The notes below the pieces were generated by a model, which saw nothing but the letters and a program-made list of their open reading frames with translations, made no database searches and was not told the DNA's origin. DNA of 64,000 nt from Ardenticatenaceae bacterium. Lineage in GTDB: Bacteria > Chloroflexota > Anaerolineae > Promineifilales > Promineifilaceae. Positions 51,776-60,822 of the stretch are shown here, one piece after another (position 1 is the first letter of the stretch; each line of letters begins with the position of its first letter). Location: the NCBI GenBank assembly GCA_020634415.1, contig JACKBT010000009.1, forward strand, positions 89,227 through 153,226. The letters run 5' to 3'. A program made the translations under genes and the position numbers.

Positions 51776-51800
51776 GCAAATCAAGTTGACATAAAATGGA

Positions 51801-52703
51801 CTAGGTAATTGGCTCTTTGAAGTTATAAAGTCCATTCTCAACGGCCCATTGTAATTGGCAGTGGGGATTGGGACAGGTTAGACGGCCGTTGTCTACCTTG
51901 CCCAATGGTGTTAGACATTCGGGGCAAGCAAAAAACTCATTGCCAGATAATGGAGTAGGGCTGCCTTGAAATCTATTTTTTACAAATACACTCGGGGAAA
52001 GCTGCCACCAATTGCCCGTCCATTGGAAAAAACTGTCCAAGCTTACCAATAACCTGGTAGGAAGTAACCTTTTGAGCGTGGACAATCGGTACCTGGAAAC
52101 CGTCAACATTTGTGAGGGCAAAAAATCTGCCATCTGCAACTGTTGACTAATCCATTGGGGATGGAAATTGAAATTTAGCTCTACAAACTCAATTGGCTCG
52201 TGAGAGAAGGGCGACCAAGTTTGCTGTTTGAGTAGATAACGTAAAATGGCTTTTAAGTTGTGTTTGTTGGCAAATTCCAAAATATAACAACTGTTAAACT
52301 GGGCGATTCGATGTAGTTGTTGGAATAAGGCGGGTACATCGGCGGCGTGGTGTAGGGTGCGGACTTGCACCAAGGTTGAAAACAGCCCAGTCACGAAGGG
52401 CATTTTGTACCAGTTGCCGGCGACGTAGATGAAGCGGGGATCGGTGCCTAAATGACTTTGTGCCTGGCGCAGCAAAGATCTCGAATAATCGAAGAGTACA
52501 ACTTTTTCGTAGCCTCGATATTCTTCTGCCAACCGACCAAACCCGGCACCTATTTCGATGAGGGTGGACCCTGATGCTGGCATGAGCCGCCTAAGCGCAA
52601 TGCGTTCTACGCTATCTTCGTAACTGCGTTCTTGCCCTTCCCAAAAGCGCTCTCGATAATCAGAGCCTTCATAGTCACATACTGGAGGGGTATCTGAAGG
52701 CAT
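51801..52703 (-). CDS. Class I SAM methyltransferase with C-terminal zinc ribbon
   Basis: 300 residues. SAM-binding motif I is LIEIGAGFGRLAEEY (about 48-62) with motif II VVLFDYS. The C-terminus has a Trm112-like pair CPEC and CPNPHC (about 263-290). This combination is seen in small-molecule or quinone methyltransferases of unclear substrate. Adjacent, 9 bp away, is a membrane protein gene on the same strand. Confidence 0.8.
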   Translation of the reverse strand: MPSDTPPVCDYEGSDYRERFWEGQERSYEDSVERIALRRLMPASGSTLIEIGAGFGRLAEEYRGYEKVVLFDYSRSLLRQAQSHLGTDPRFIYVAGNWYKMPFVTGLFSTLVQVRTLHHAADVPALFQQLHRIAQFNSCYILEFANKHNLKAILRYLLKQQTWSPFSHEPIEFVELNFNFHPQWISQQLQMADFLPSQMLTVSRYRLSTLKRLLPTRLLVSLDSFFQWTGNWWQLSPSVFVKNRFQGSPTPLSGNEFFACPECLTPLGKVDNGRLTCPNPHCQLQWAVENGLYNFKEPIT

Positions 52704-52712
52704 GGGGGGCTA

Positions 52713-53336
52713 TTATTGATCGGCCGTTCCTACAACCGTCGCCTGAGGATTAGGCCCAATCATTACTCGGTCAATCAGTTCATCATTCGTGGCTGGTAAC
52801 TTCAGAAGGAGGTTATTAAGTGGCTCAAATAATCCCCGTAGCGTATTGAAGGGTTGCCCCAATTCTGTTTCATCCAGGGGTATTTCCACGTCTACATTCA
52901 AGGCGACGGGAATTTGCTCTTGCACGGGCACTTCCAATTTTAGCTCTACAGGCAGTATTAATCCCTGCGGCAACTCAATTGCTACCTGCCCATTGATTCG
53001 TCCGCCGTTGCCTGGTAAGTTAAATTGGGCGGGTACATTTAGCGGTACAGACTCCGCGAGGACAACATCTGTCTTTGTTTCCAGGGGAAGGGTAAATTCG
53101 ATGGGAATCTCATCTTCCACGGTAATAGTACGCACGATCTTGGCTTTGCTCATATCAACGAAACTGCTTGTAAGCCCGCCAACAATGGGTTTCGCTATAC
53201 TATCTACAATAGGTATGATTAACGGAGCAGCTAATAGCAAGACAATAATGACAACAATATTGACTGTGAAGGAAAATAAAATAGCAAAGGTCTTAAATGC
53301 CTGCCAGGGTTTCCCACTCCAAAATGTATTTTTCAT
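52713..53336 (-). CDS. Hypothetical membrane-anchored protein, 207 residues
   Basis: A short N-terminus and one long hydrophobic segment (about 18-45), then an extended b-rich domain with repeated LPLETKT, IELPQGLILPVELKLEVPVQEQIPVAL strands. It looks like a small immunoglobulin-like or LEA-type domain outside the membrane. No family recognised. Co-directional with the methyltransferase. Confidence 0.65.
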   Translation of the reverse strand: MKNTFWSGKPWQAFKTFAILFSFTVNIVVIIVLLLAAPLIIPIVDSIAKPIVGGLTSSFVDMSKAKIVRTITVEDEIPIEFTLPLETKTDVVLAESVPLNVPAQFNLPGNGGRINGQVAIELPQGLILPVELKLEVPVQEQIPVALNVDVEIPLDETELGQPFNTLRGLFEPLNNLLLKLPATNDELIDRVMIGPNPQATVVGTADQ

Positions 53337-53538
53337 TATCTACCTCCAATGAGAACAACTATCAAGTTGACATATTGTTAAGCTGATATGGTAGCATGAT
53401 TTACATAAATAGCAAGAGTGCTGTCTGATGAATTACCTTCTGATTGGTGATGAGGATGGGAGATTGATGGGATGGATCATTGCGATAATGGTTGAATCAA
53501 GTAGAATATTTTCATGAGTAATATTTAAGAGGCTGATC

Positions 53539-54735
53539 ATGGGCGATATAGCTCTATTTCTGGATTTAGATAATTTTGCGATTGGTGCCAAACATGCCAA
53601 TTTGAATTTTGATATTGATCTGTTGCTAAACTATCTGGAGGAAACGCTTGAGGGCCGCGTGGTGCTGCGTCGTGCTTATGGTGATAGTCGGCAAAATAAC
53701 AAACTATTGCGACAACTGGCTACGGCTGGATTTATTATTCAAACGGCCGTTGATGTGAGTGGCTACGGTAAAAATCTTGCCGATATGCAAATTGTTGTAG
53801 ATGCTATCAGCACGTTATTGGCTAACCAACCCTACGACATTTATGTGTTAATTACTGGTGATAGGGACTTCACCCCCCTTGTTCAATGCTTACGGCAGCA
53901 CGGCAAACAGGTAATTGGCATTGGTGTTAAACACACTGCCAGTTACAGTCTGGCTCATCTGTGTGATGATTACCTTTATTACAAAGATATTACTACCTTT
54001 GTTCAGCAGCCAGCTTTGCATGTGCGCGATTTGCTGATTCATGTGCTTGATGAATTATTGCATGATACGAATCGTATTCAGGCAAGCGTTGTTAAACAAC
54101 GGCTCAATGATTTGAGTAATAATAGATTCGATCACTCCCAGCATACAGATGGCAATTTCACCCAGTTTTTAAAAGGGTATCCTGATTTAATTGATATTTA
54201 TCACGAAGATACGACCACATATGTTTGCCGCCCACAAACAGCACCCACAGAGACTTTACTCCATGAAAAGTACCGTACTGGGCTGAAGAAGATGAGGCTG
54301 CGTGTTGTCTTGGCCGCCGACTTGCGAATCAAAGTGATCAAGGACATGATCAAAATACTAGAGAAGAATGAAGAAATGGAGTGGCGCGAACTGCAATCTT
54401 CACTTGCTGATTATTATGCTAAGCAAAATGACGTTGAAGTTTCTAAGAATGCCATCAATGATGTTCTTCTATTAAGCCGAAAAGCTCAGGTTATTCGCAC
54501 CGCGAAGGCTGCATCGTTAGCTATGGCTCCCGTAAGTTTGCAGATTAATTCTAGCAAACTTGTTAGGGGCGCAGTGGTTCAATGTGATGCTGTTTATTTA
54601 CAGGCAATACAATCTCTAGAAGAGCGATTTGATATTGAGGAAGCAGCCTTAGCTCTCTATGAATCAACAGAATATGTTCCTTATTTGCAGGTGATTCTGC
54701 AAAAAATTGAACATGGGTTTATGAAAGTTGACTGA
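53539..54735 (+). CDS. NYN-domain nuclease with OST-HTH (LOTUS) domains
   Basis: 398 residues. The NYN/LabA-like PIN fold has the acidic residues FLDLDNF, YGDSRQNN, ADMQIVVDA and TGDRDF (within residues 1-145). Two OST-HTH domains follow (about 160-235 and 275-330), which bind RNA. Such proteins are likely endoribonucleases in RNA turnover. A parS-like site lies 25 bp after the stop codon. Confidence 0.88.
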   Translation: MGDIALFLDLDNFAIGAKHANLNFDIDLLLNYLEETLEGRVVLRRAYGDSRQNNKLLRQLATAGFIIQTAVDVSGYGKNLADMQIVVDAISTLLANQPYDIYVLITGDRDFTPLVQCLRQHGKQVIGIGVKHTASYSLAHLCDDYLYYKDITTFVQQPALHVRDLLIHVLDELLHDTNRIQASVVKQRLNDLSNNRFDHSQHTDGNFTQFLKGYPDLIDIYHEDTTTYVCRPQTAPTETLLHEKYRTGLKKMRLRVVLAADLRIKVIKDMIKILEKNEEMEWRELQSSLADYYAKQNDVEVSKNAINDVLLLSRKAQVIRTAKAASLAMAPVSLQINSSKLVRGAVVQCDAVYLQAIQSLEERFDIEEAALALYESTEYVPYLQVILQKIEHGFMKVD

Positions 54736-54755
54736 GGTGCTTTAGAAGGTTGATA

Positions 54756-54779
54756 GGGATGTTTCACGGGAAACATCCC
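54756..54779. other. parS-like site
   Basis: TGTTTCACGGGAAACA (54760-54775) matches the parS consensus TGTTTCACGTGAAACA at 15 of 16 bases. GGGATGTTTC and GAAACATCCC extend it to a 10-bp inverted repeat. parS sites bind ParB and cluster near oriC. Confidence 0.6.
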
Positions 54780-54858
54780 AGCCCCACTGCTCACGAGCTG
54801 CGAAGGGGATTCCTCGGTAGATGTTTCCTGCTTGCCGAGGTGGGCGTTCAGTTATACT

Positions 54859-54954
54859 CAGTAGATCGAAACAGATCACGAGTGTGTTGTGGGGTAATTT
54901 TGTAAATCGTCTGAGCGATTTGCAAAATCGCCCCACAAGGATTTCGATCTACTG
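54859..54954. repeat. 96-bp multi-stem inverted repeat
   Basis: CAGTAGATCGAAA (54859-54871) pairs with 54942-54954. Inside, TTGTGGGG/CCCCACAA and ATTTTGtAAATCG/CGATTTgCAAAAT form further stems around a TCTGAG loop. Could be a MITE-like element or a structured RNA in the spacer before the YhaM gene. Confidence 0.7.
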
Positions 54955-55050
54955 ATACTCTTTGTTTATAAACAATATACGGTCAGTTACGCTATTGAGT
55001 ATATCCCTGGTGGATTTGAAATCATGTAGGAGTAACACAAGAGGTTTCAA

Positions 55051-55998
55051 GTGAAAACAAAATTTATTTCTTCTTTGAATGTGGGTGATGAGTTGATTAA
55101 TGAGCCATTCTTGTTGCAAGATGTCGTGCCAAGAACCACCAAGGACGGCCGTCCTTATTTGCTTTATACTTTGCGTGATAGAAGCGGCCAGGTTGGTGGT
55201 GTTTTTTGGGATGTTCCAGACTATGTTCGCAGCTGGGTGAAGCCGGGGGTGGTGGCTTTGGTTTCGGGCAAAGTGAACAGCTATAAAGAAACGACGCAGA
55301 TTATGGCCACAGACTTGAATCATGTTGCCAATCCAGATATGGGTGACTTCTTGCCATCTAGCCAACGCCCCCGTGAGGAGATGGTGACAGAGCTATATGA
55401 TCTCATCCAAGCCCTGGCCGAACCCTGGCAAAAGCTTGTGTCGCATCTCTTGTTGCAGGAGGATTTTTTACCTCAATTTGTGAGTGCGCCGGCAGCACGG
55501 GGGATGCACCATGCGTTTATCGGGGGTTTGCTAGAGCATTCACTCAGTATGACGAAGCTGGCTCGAATGTTGTCGGCGCATTATCCGTTTGTGAATCGGG
55601 ATTTGTTAATGGCTGGTGCTTTATTACATGATATGGGCAAAACGGCCGAATATACCGTCGAAGGCTCTTTTGCTCTTTCATCAGACGGCAAGCTGGTGGG
55701 GCATATTGTGCGGGCCATTGTGATGATTGAACGGGCGGCCGCAGAGATTGATTTCCCAGAGGATTTGTTACGCCAGCTCGTACACCTGGTGGCCGCCCAT
55801 CATGGCACACGTGAATGGGGATCGCCGGTAGTGCCAAAGACATTAGAGGCGGTTCTGCTGCACCAAATTGACTTGCTAGACAGCCGCGTGCAAGGCTTTT
55901 TTGACCATGTTCGTGAGGATGCCGGTGAAGGCGAATGGACTATTCAGGATAGCAAAATGTTTGGGACGGCACTGATACGGCCGTCTAACTTCAGCTAA
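55051..55998 (+). CDS. YhaM-like 3'-5' exoribonuclease (OB fold plus HD domain)
   Basis: 315 residues from GTG 55051. An N-terminal OB-fold (residues about 1-100, SSLNVGDELINEPFLLQDV) is followed by an HD domain with HHAFIGGLLEHS, LLHDMGK and HLVAAHHG metal-ligand motifs. This is the YhaM/Cbf1 arrangement, an Mn2+-dependent exonuclease on single-stranded RNA or DNA. It lies near the NYN protein, suggesting an RNA-processing neighbourhood. Confidence 0.9.
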   Translation: MKTKFISSLNVGDELINEPFLLQDVVPRTTKDGRPYLLYTLRDRSGQVGGVFWDVPDYVRSWVKPGVVALVSGKVNSYKETTQIMATDLNHVANPDMGDFLPSSQRPREEMVTELYDLIQALAEPWQKLVSHLLLQEDFLPQFVSAPAARGMHHAFIGGLLEHSLSMTKLARMLSAHYPFVNRDLLMAGALLHDMGKTAEYTVEGSFALSSDGKLVGHIVRAIVMIERAAAEIDFPEDLLRQLVHLVAAHHGTREWGSPVVPKTLEAVLLHQIDLLDSRVQGFFDHVREDAGEGEWTIQDSKMFGTALIRPSNFS

Positions 55999-56007
55999 CC
56001 ACCACAA

Positions 56008-58031
56008 TTAAGGTATCGAAGCAACGTACAACTGCACCAACAAATGCCCCTCAACCGGTGAGAAATAATTGATCAGGTTGCCATTGGGAAAGGTTTGCTC
56101 CACTAATTCTAATTCGTCGGAGCGTTGGGGCAGGATGACAAAAACAGCATCTTTATCCAGCGTGATCAAATCCTGGCTGGCTGCTTCGGCATAATGGGCC
56201 GTCAAATCTAGGGCATCAGCCTGGGGGACTAAATAGGGCAATGTGGCAAATCCCCAATACATGGCGGGGGCACCCATAAAGTAGATGCGGTGATTGGGCG
56301 CTAATTCACGCAGTTTGGGGGCGATTTCTGTAGCCAGTTCCGCATGGGGGCCACCATAGATTCGCTGTGGTGTGTAATCGGCAAAATAGGTGGTCAAGCT
56401 GATGATACTAAACAGAAAAGCCCCCAACCCCAACATCCCCTTTTGGGGTATCCGGTGAAATGACTTCCCCATTAGCTGCACCACTTCCCAAATAGCTAAG
56501 CCAATAAAAAAACAGGTTGGAATGGCTAGAGTGATGAGGCGTTGGCTGGATGGAGGGCTTTCGGTTAACATGCCGCCCAGTAGCATCCCACCCCACCACC
56601 AGGCTACCATCCCGGCCGAACGCGGATCGGCCGTTTTCCCCCACAATCTCAATGTGCTAATGCCCAATCCCAATAAAAACAGTGCACCAAAGAATGGGTC
56701 TAAAAATGGCTGACGTAAGCCATACCACACGGTGCGATCTTGATAATAGTTAAAGGCCAAAAATGATCGGCGAAATTGATCGAATAAAATAGATGTAACA
56801 GGTTCCTGGCGGATTGACACTTCGCGTTCGAGCCAGTTACTTTGGATAATGCCCACAGCGTTGATGCGGGCATTAAAGTCATCGGGGAAGCTGGCATATT
56901 GGATGATGGGGCCGCTTATCAGCAAAAACCACCGAGTAAAATAAGACCCCACCTGGCTGCCCCAAAAAGCGGCGCGGCTGGCGAATGAATTCATAAACAA
57001 TGACGGCGAGCATGACAACGGCCGTTAACCGTGCCCCCACATAAATAAAAAGCCAAACCCGCCACGCCGCCAGCCAAAGCCCAATCTAACCAACGATGTT
57101 CATCCAGGGCGCGGTACAAAACAGCAACGATAGAGCCATAAAAAGGGATCAGCAATTTGATTAGAACAAGCCGAGAGAAGTGAATATGGTAGTGATAGGT
57201 GGCTGCCAGAAAAGCGATCACCACAGCCGTTTAGTGTTTTTAGCCGTTTTACAAGTAAGAATGTGATTCAAAACGGCCGTTGTTTCCACCAATGCCCAGG
57301 CAAACGCAGCCCCAAAATTGTGGCGCCCCCAACAGCTTGATCATGCACACTATTAAAGAAAAAACTCATCACGTGGGTACACCCAGCCAGCCAGTGGCAA
57401 AGGGGTTACGAATCTGCCCTTCCAACACACGAATCGCTTCCAATCCTTGTGAGCCTTCATCGCCCGCCAGCGTAAATGGCAGCGTCTCCAATCGCCATAC
57501 CCGCAGGGTGAGTGCTGATAATGTTAAACCGGTGGCAGCCGTGATGTGCCATTTATGCGCTTCCCACCACTGTCCGTCAGGCCAATTCCAACTGCTTAAC
57601 GGCGGTATCAAGGCCACCAGATACAAGACAAAGGCAGCTATCCAGGTGAGCAGCAAACCATCAAACTGATTATCCGGCAGCACCATGTTGGGGATGCTGT
57701 ATAACACAAAAATGACCAACACAACGGCCAATGTGATGGTTAGGAGTCGGCCATAACGATCTGCCAGCCCCAAATATCGCTGTGCCCATCTTGGTAAATA
57801 GCGCATTTGCAGCTTTGGCACTGCCTGACTTTCATTGCTTTCTTGTTGGCTCAGTAGGAGTGCTACGATGGTGATGAAGATAACACCAATAGCCAGCCAG
57901 GGGGGATTGTCAAACGGCCGTTCTTCCACCGCCTCCTTCAACATCGTATACCCCGTTCCCACTCCCACTATCAAAACAAGCAGCCAGCCCATGGCACGGC
58001 CGTTTTTTATCCAAGAAGAGTTCTCATCCAT
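56008..58031 (-). pseudogene. Glycosyltransferase family 39-like membrane protein, multiply frameshifted
   Basis: The N-terminal part (57369-58031, 220 codons) and C-terminal part (56008-57018) are long open frames of one membrane protein. Between them, 57000-57370, homologous fragments appear in changing frames: MSFFFNSV, RLPWALV, ATYHYHIHFSRL, SNQIADP, YRALDEHRWLDWAL and VGARLTAVVMLAVIVYEF. At least four frame shifts fall in about 370 bp. ArnT/PMT-like enzymes transfer sugars from polyprenyl phosphate. Either the gene is decayed or this stretch contains sequencing errors. Confidence 0.8.
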
Positions 58032-58069
58032 ATCTCACTTTATGTCAATAAAAAGAATAGTCTGGCAAA

Positions 58070-58879
58070 TTACTTTATGTCAACTTTTGCTTCCAGCCGC
58101 CGTGTTACCCACTGCAACAAACCAGGCCAGTAACGCTTCAGCATGTGCATCTGCCGCGCCGTTTTATCAGGAAAAATATGCTGTTTATTCTGCTCAATGC
58201 CCCGCACAACTTCACCAATGACATCAGCCGGATTCGTCACCATTTCATCGGGCAGAGGGCCGCGCTGCATCACACCAAAACGAGGCGAATCGAGAATGGG
58301 CGTGCGGCTGAAGAAGGGATACACGGCCGTTACCCGCACCCCATACGGCTTCAACTCCTCACACAATGCTTCACCAAACCCACGCAGCCCATACTTGCTT
58401 GCCGCATAGGTCGCCAGACCAGATGACCCTACCCAGCCAGCAATCGAAGACATATTCACCAGATGCCCGCGTCCCCTGGCGATCATATCCGGCACAAAGG
58501 TGTGAATCAGCCGCATCGGGGCCAGCAAATTAACGGCCATCACCTGCTCCCAACGTTCAGCCGGTGTTTCATCAAAACGGCCGTAAACTCCCAGCCCCGC
58601 ATTGTTCACCAACACATCCAACGGCAGCGCCAACGACTGGCAAAACGCATACAACTTTTGGCAGCCAACGGCCGTTGCCAAATCCGCCGCCACACAAGCC
58701 ACAATCTCCCCCGAACCAACCTGCTGCTGCACCGCGTGGGCCACTTCCGTCAGCCTCGCCTCATCCACATCCGTCAGAATGAGACGGCCGCTCTTCCCCA
58801 AAAACTGCTTAATCATCTCCCGGCCAAACCCGCCAGCCGCCCCCGTAATCAAAATCGTCGCCCTATTCAAATTCGTCAT
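58070..58879 (-). CDS. Short-chain dehydrogenase/reductase
   Basis: 269 residues. Cofactor motif TGAAGGFG (TGxxxGxG), NNAGLG and the catalytic Ser with YAASK are intact. Asp after the second strand (LTDVDEARL) favours NAD. The C-terminus (ARQMHMLKRYWPGLLQW) resembles classical oxidoreductases acting on lipids or steroids. Substrate unknown. Confidence 0.9.
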   Translation of the reverse strand: MTNLNRATILITGAAGGFGREMIKQFLGKSGRLILTDVDEARLTEVAHAVQQQVGSGEIVACVAADLATAVGCQKLYAFCQSLALPLDVLVNNAGLGVYGRFDETPAERWEQVMAVNLLAPMRLIHTFVPDMIARGRGHLVNMSSIAGWVGSSGLATYAASKYGLRGFGEALCEELKPYGVRVTAVYPFFSRTPILDSPRFGVMQRGPLPDEMVTNPADVIGEVVRGIEQNKQHIFPDKTARQMHMLKRYWPGLLQWVTRRLEAKVDIK

Positions 58880-58930
58880 AATACACACCCTGCCGTTGTT
58901 ATAAACCGAAACCTCCAGAATGTAAAAACA

Positions 58931-59317
58931 TCAAAGCGTCGCCCGGCCACCCAACTGCTCCTCAAGATTCATATTCGTTGTCAGCACCACAATCCGCTCC
59001 CCCGTCCTGCTGCTCATATCCGTATGCAGACTCACCACCGCCGCCCCCGTCACCTCCCGCACAATCGCCTCCAACAACGGCCGTGACGACTCAAACAACT
59101 GGCGGCGCGTCTCCTTCACCAACGTCCGGCTGTCCTTATTCTCCGCCAGCTTCTGCTCCGCCGGAGTCAACACCCCTTGCAAACGGATAAAAATCATATC
59201 CCCAATAATGTATGTCCGCGCATCCTTAGGCCCGCGCCCCAAATATTCCTTCTCAAAACGCACAATCGCCTTCGTCAAATCTGCTTCCACTTGCCCAATC
59301 GTTCTTGGCATCATCAC
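58931..59317 (-). CDS. DUF2294 domain protein
   Basis: 128 residues. The family pattern is MxxTIGQVEADLTKAIVRFEKEYLGRGPKDARTYI, then VLTPAEQKLAE and a C-terminal DMSSRTGERIVVLTTN. The N-terminal start may be any of three successive Met codons. Found widely in cyanobacteria and Chloroflexota; role unknown. Confidence 0.85.
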   Translation of the reverse strand: MMMPRTIGQVEADLTKAIVRFEKEYLGRGPKDARTYIIGDMIFIRLQGVLTPAEQKLAENKDSRTLVKETRRQLFESSRPLLEAIVREVTGAAVVSLHTDMSSRTGERIVVLTTNMNLEEQLGGRATL

Positions 59318-59509
59318 TACTCCTTATCAATACCCATCATAGTACCCCCAAACCGCTTTCCCGAAAACAGAAAACGCCGCCCCAAGATCACCATCCACGT
59401 TAGAAATATCTAAGAACCAAATAACCCCATTGATCTCCCCCAAAAATTATGATATTTTGTACCCGTCAAGCAGACAAAACAAAGAATCAAAAAGATTAGT
59501 TGTAAAGTA

Positions 59510-59555
59510 GGCTGACACTCAAACAAACGTATGCTTGGGTGTCAGCCCTTTTTAT
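59510..59555 (+). terminator. Terminator-like hairpin 1
   Basis: GGCTGACACTCAA pairs with TTGGGTGTCAGCC over 13 bp with one G-U, loop of 12 nt, then CCTTTTTATTT. Confidence 0.75.
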
Positions 59556-59604
59556 TTCTGGCGGATTAGGCAAACAGTACGCCAAAGCGGACTGGTTGCA
59601 GAAT

Positions 59605-59661
59605 AAGCCGACGTTTTTACCCAGGAAATGAACTCCTGAGTATTCACGTCGGCTTTTTTGT
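59605..59661 (+). terminator. Terminator-like hairpin 2, next to the M50 start
   Basis: AAGCCGACGT pairs with ACGTCGGCTT around a loop that contains its own CAGGA/TCCTG stem, then TTTTTGTTTT. It ends 12 bp before the M50 start codon. Confidence 0.75.
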
Positions 59662-59673
59662 TTTAGGCAAAAC

Positions 59674-60804
59674 ATGAGACAAACAGTTCAACTCTTCAAA
59701 ATATGGAACATCCCCGTCGGGGTGAACAACAGTTGGTATCTAATATTTTTCCTTCTCACCTGGTCATTAGCCACAGGCTACATGCCCACAGCTTATCCCG
59801 ACCTCACCACCGCCCAATATTGGGTATTGGCCCTCCTCACCAGCGTCTTCTTCTTCGGTTCGGTCATCTTCCATGAACTGGCCCACGCCTACTTTGCCCT
59901 GCGCTATCACATCGGGGTGCGGCGCATCACCCTCTTCATCTTCGGCGGCGTGGCCGAGATGGCCGACGAGCCAAAGTCACCCTGGTCAGAATTCGTTATT
60001 GCCCTCGCTGGCCCCCTTGCCAGCCTCCTGGCCGCAGGCATCTTCTTTCTGCTCTACCAACTTGATCAGCAGATACCCTGGCTGGCGGCCCCCACCGAAT
60101 ACCTGCTGCGCATCAACCTGCTGCTGGCCGGTTTCAACATGATCCCTGGCTTTCCCCTGGATGGTGGCCGCATCTTCCGCGCCATCGTCTGGCACTTCAC
60201 CGATTATCGCCGGGCGACAAAAGCCGCCGCCTTTACGGGGCAGCTTATGGCCTATGGTTTCATGGGGTATGGCATTTTCCAAATGGTGGGGGGCGAGTTC
60301 TTTGATGGTTTGTGGCTCATCTTCATTGGCTGGTTTTTGTACAACTCGGCCACCGCTTACAGCACCGAAGTGAACATGCGGCAGGCATTGGCGCAGGTGA
60401 CGGTGGAACAGGTGATGCAGCAGGAGTGGCAAGAAATCGAAAGCAATCTGCCGGTGAGCAGGCTGGTGGATGAGCTGATTGTGCGCGGCGGCCCGCGTTA
60501 CTACTTTGTGCGGCACAGTGGTTACGGCTATGAAGCCTCAGCCCACCCCGATGGTATGTTGACGATGACGGACGTTTCTGCGCTGGGGCGGGACAAGTGG
60601 CGGCTGACTGCGGCGGCGCAGTTGATGGTTGCCTGGCCGGAGTTAATTACGACCGAGCCGACTGTGCCGTTACTGCAAGCGCTGCGCGAAATGGATGAGC
60701 ATCATGTTAATCAACTGCCAGTTCTGCGCGATGGTGCGCTGGTGGGGGTGCTGACCCGTGAAAATGTGCTGCATTACATTCGGATGCAGGCTGAGTTGAC
60801 ATAA
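59674..60804 (+). CDS. M50 site-2 protease with CBS domain
   Basis: 376 residues. Zinc motif HELAH (about 67-71) and the third ligand in [12 protein letters not shown]. Several membrane segments in the first 240 residues. A single CBS pair occupies the C-terminal third ([41 protein letters not shown]). Intramembrane protease acting on membrane-bound regulators; CBS may sense adenylates. The start codon lies just after a terminator-like hairpin. Confidence 0.9.
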   Translation: MRQTVQLFKIWNIPVGVNNSWYLIFFLLTWSLATGYMPTAYPDLTTAQYWVLALLTSVFFFGSVIFHELAHAYFALRYHIGVRRITLFIFGGVAEMADEPKSPWSEFVIALAGPLASLLAAGIFFLLYQLDQQIPWLAAPTEYLLRINLLLAGFNMIPGFPLDGGRIFRAIVWHFTDYRRATKAAAFTGQLMAYGFMGYGIFQMVGGEFFDGLWLIFIGWFLYNSATAYSTEVNMRQALAQVTVEQVMQQEWQEIESNLPVSRLVDELIVRGGPRYYFVRHSGYGYEASAHPDGMLTMTDVSALGRDKWRLTAAAQLMVAWPELITTEPTVPLLQALREMDEHHVNQLPVLRDGALVGVLTRENVLHYIRMQAELT

Positions 60805-60822
60805 GGGAAGAGGGCTGGGATT

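Larger units (their letters stand above)
59318..59673. other. 355-bp intergenic region with two terminator-like hairpins
   Basis: It contains two hairpins followed by T tracts (59510-59555 and 59605-59661) upstream of the M50 gene. The first could end a short RNA; the second could attenuate the M50 transcript. Confidence 0.6.

Noticed and set aside
51784..60800. Shared GTTGACATAA words at 51784, 53366, 58074 and 60793
   Set aside because: Two of them are ends of coding sequences; the similarity is short and probably chance.
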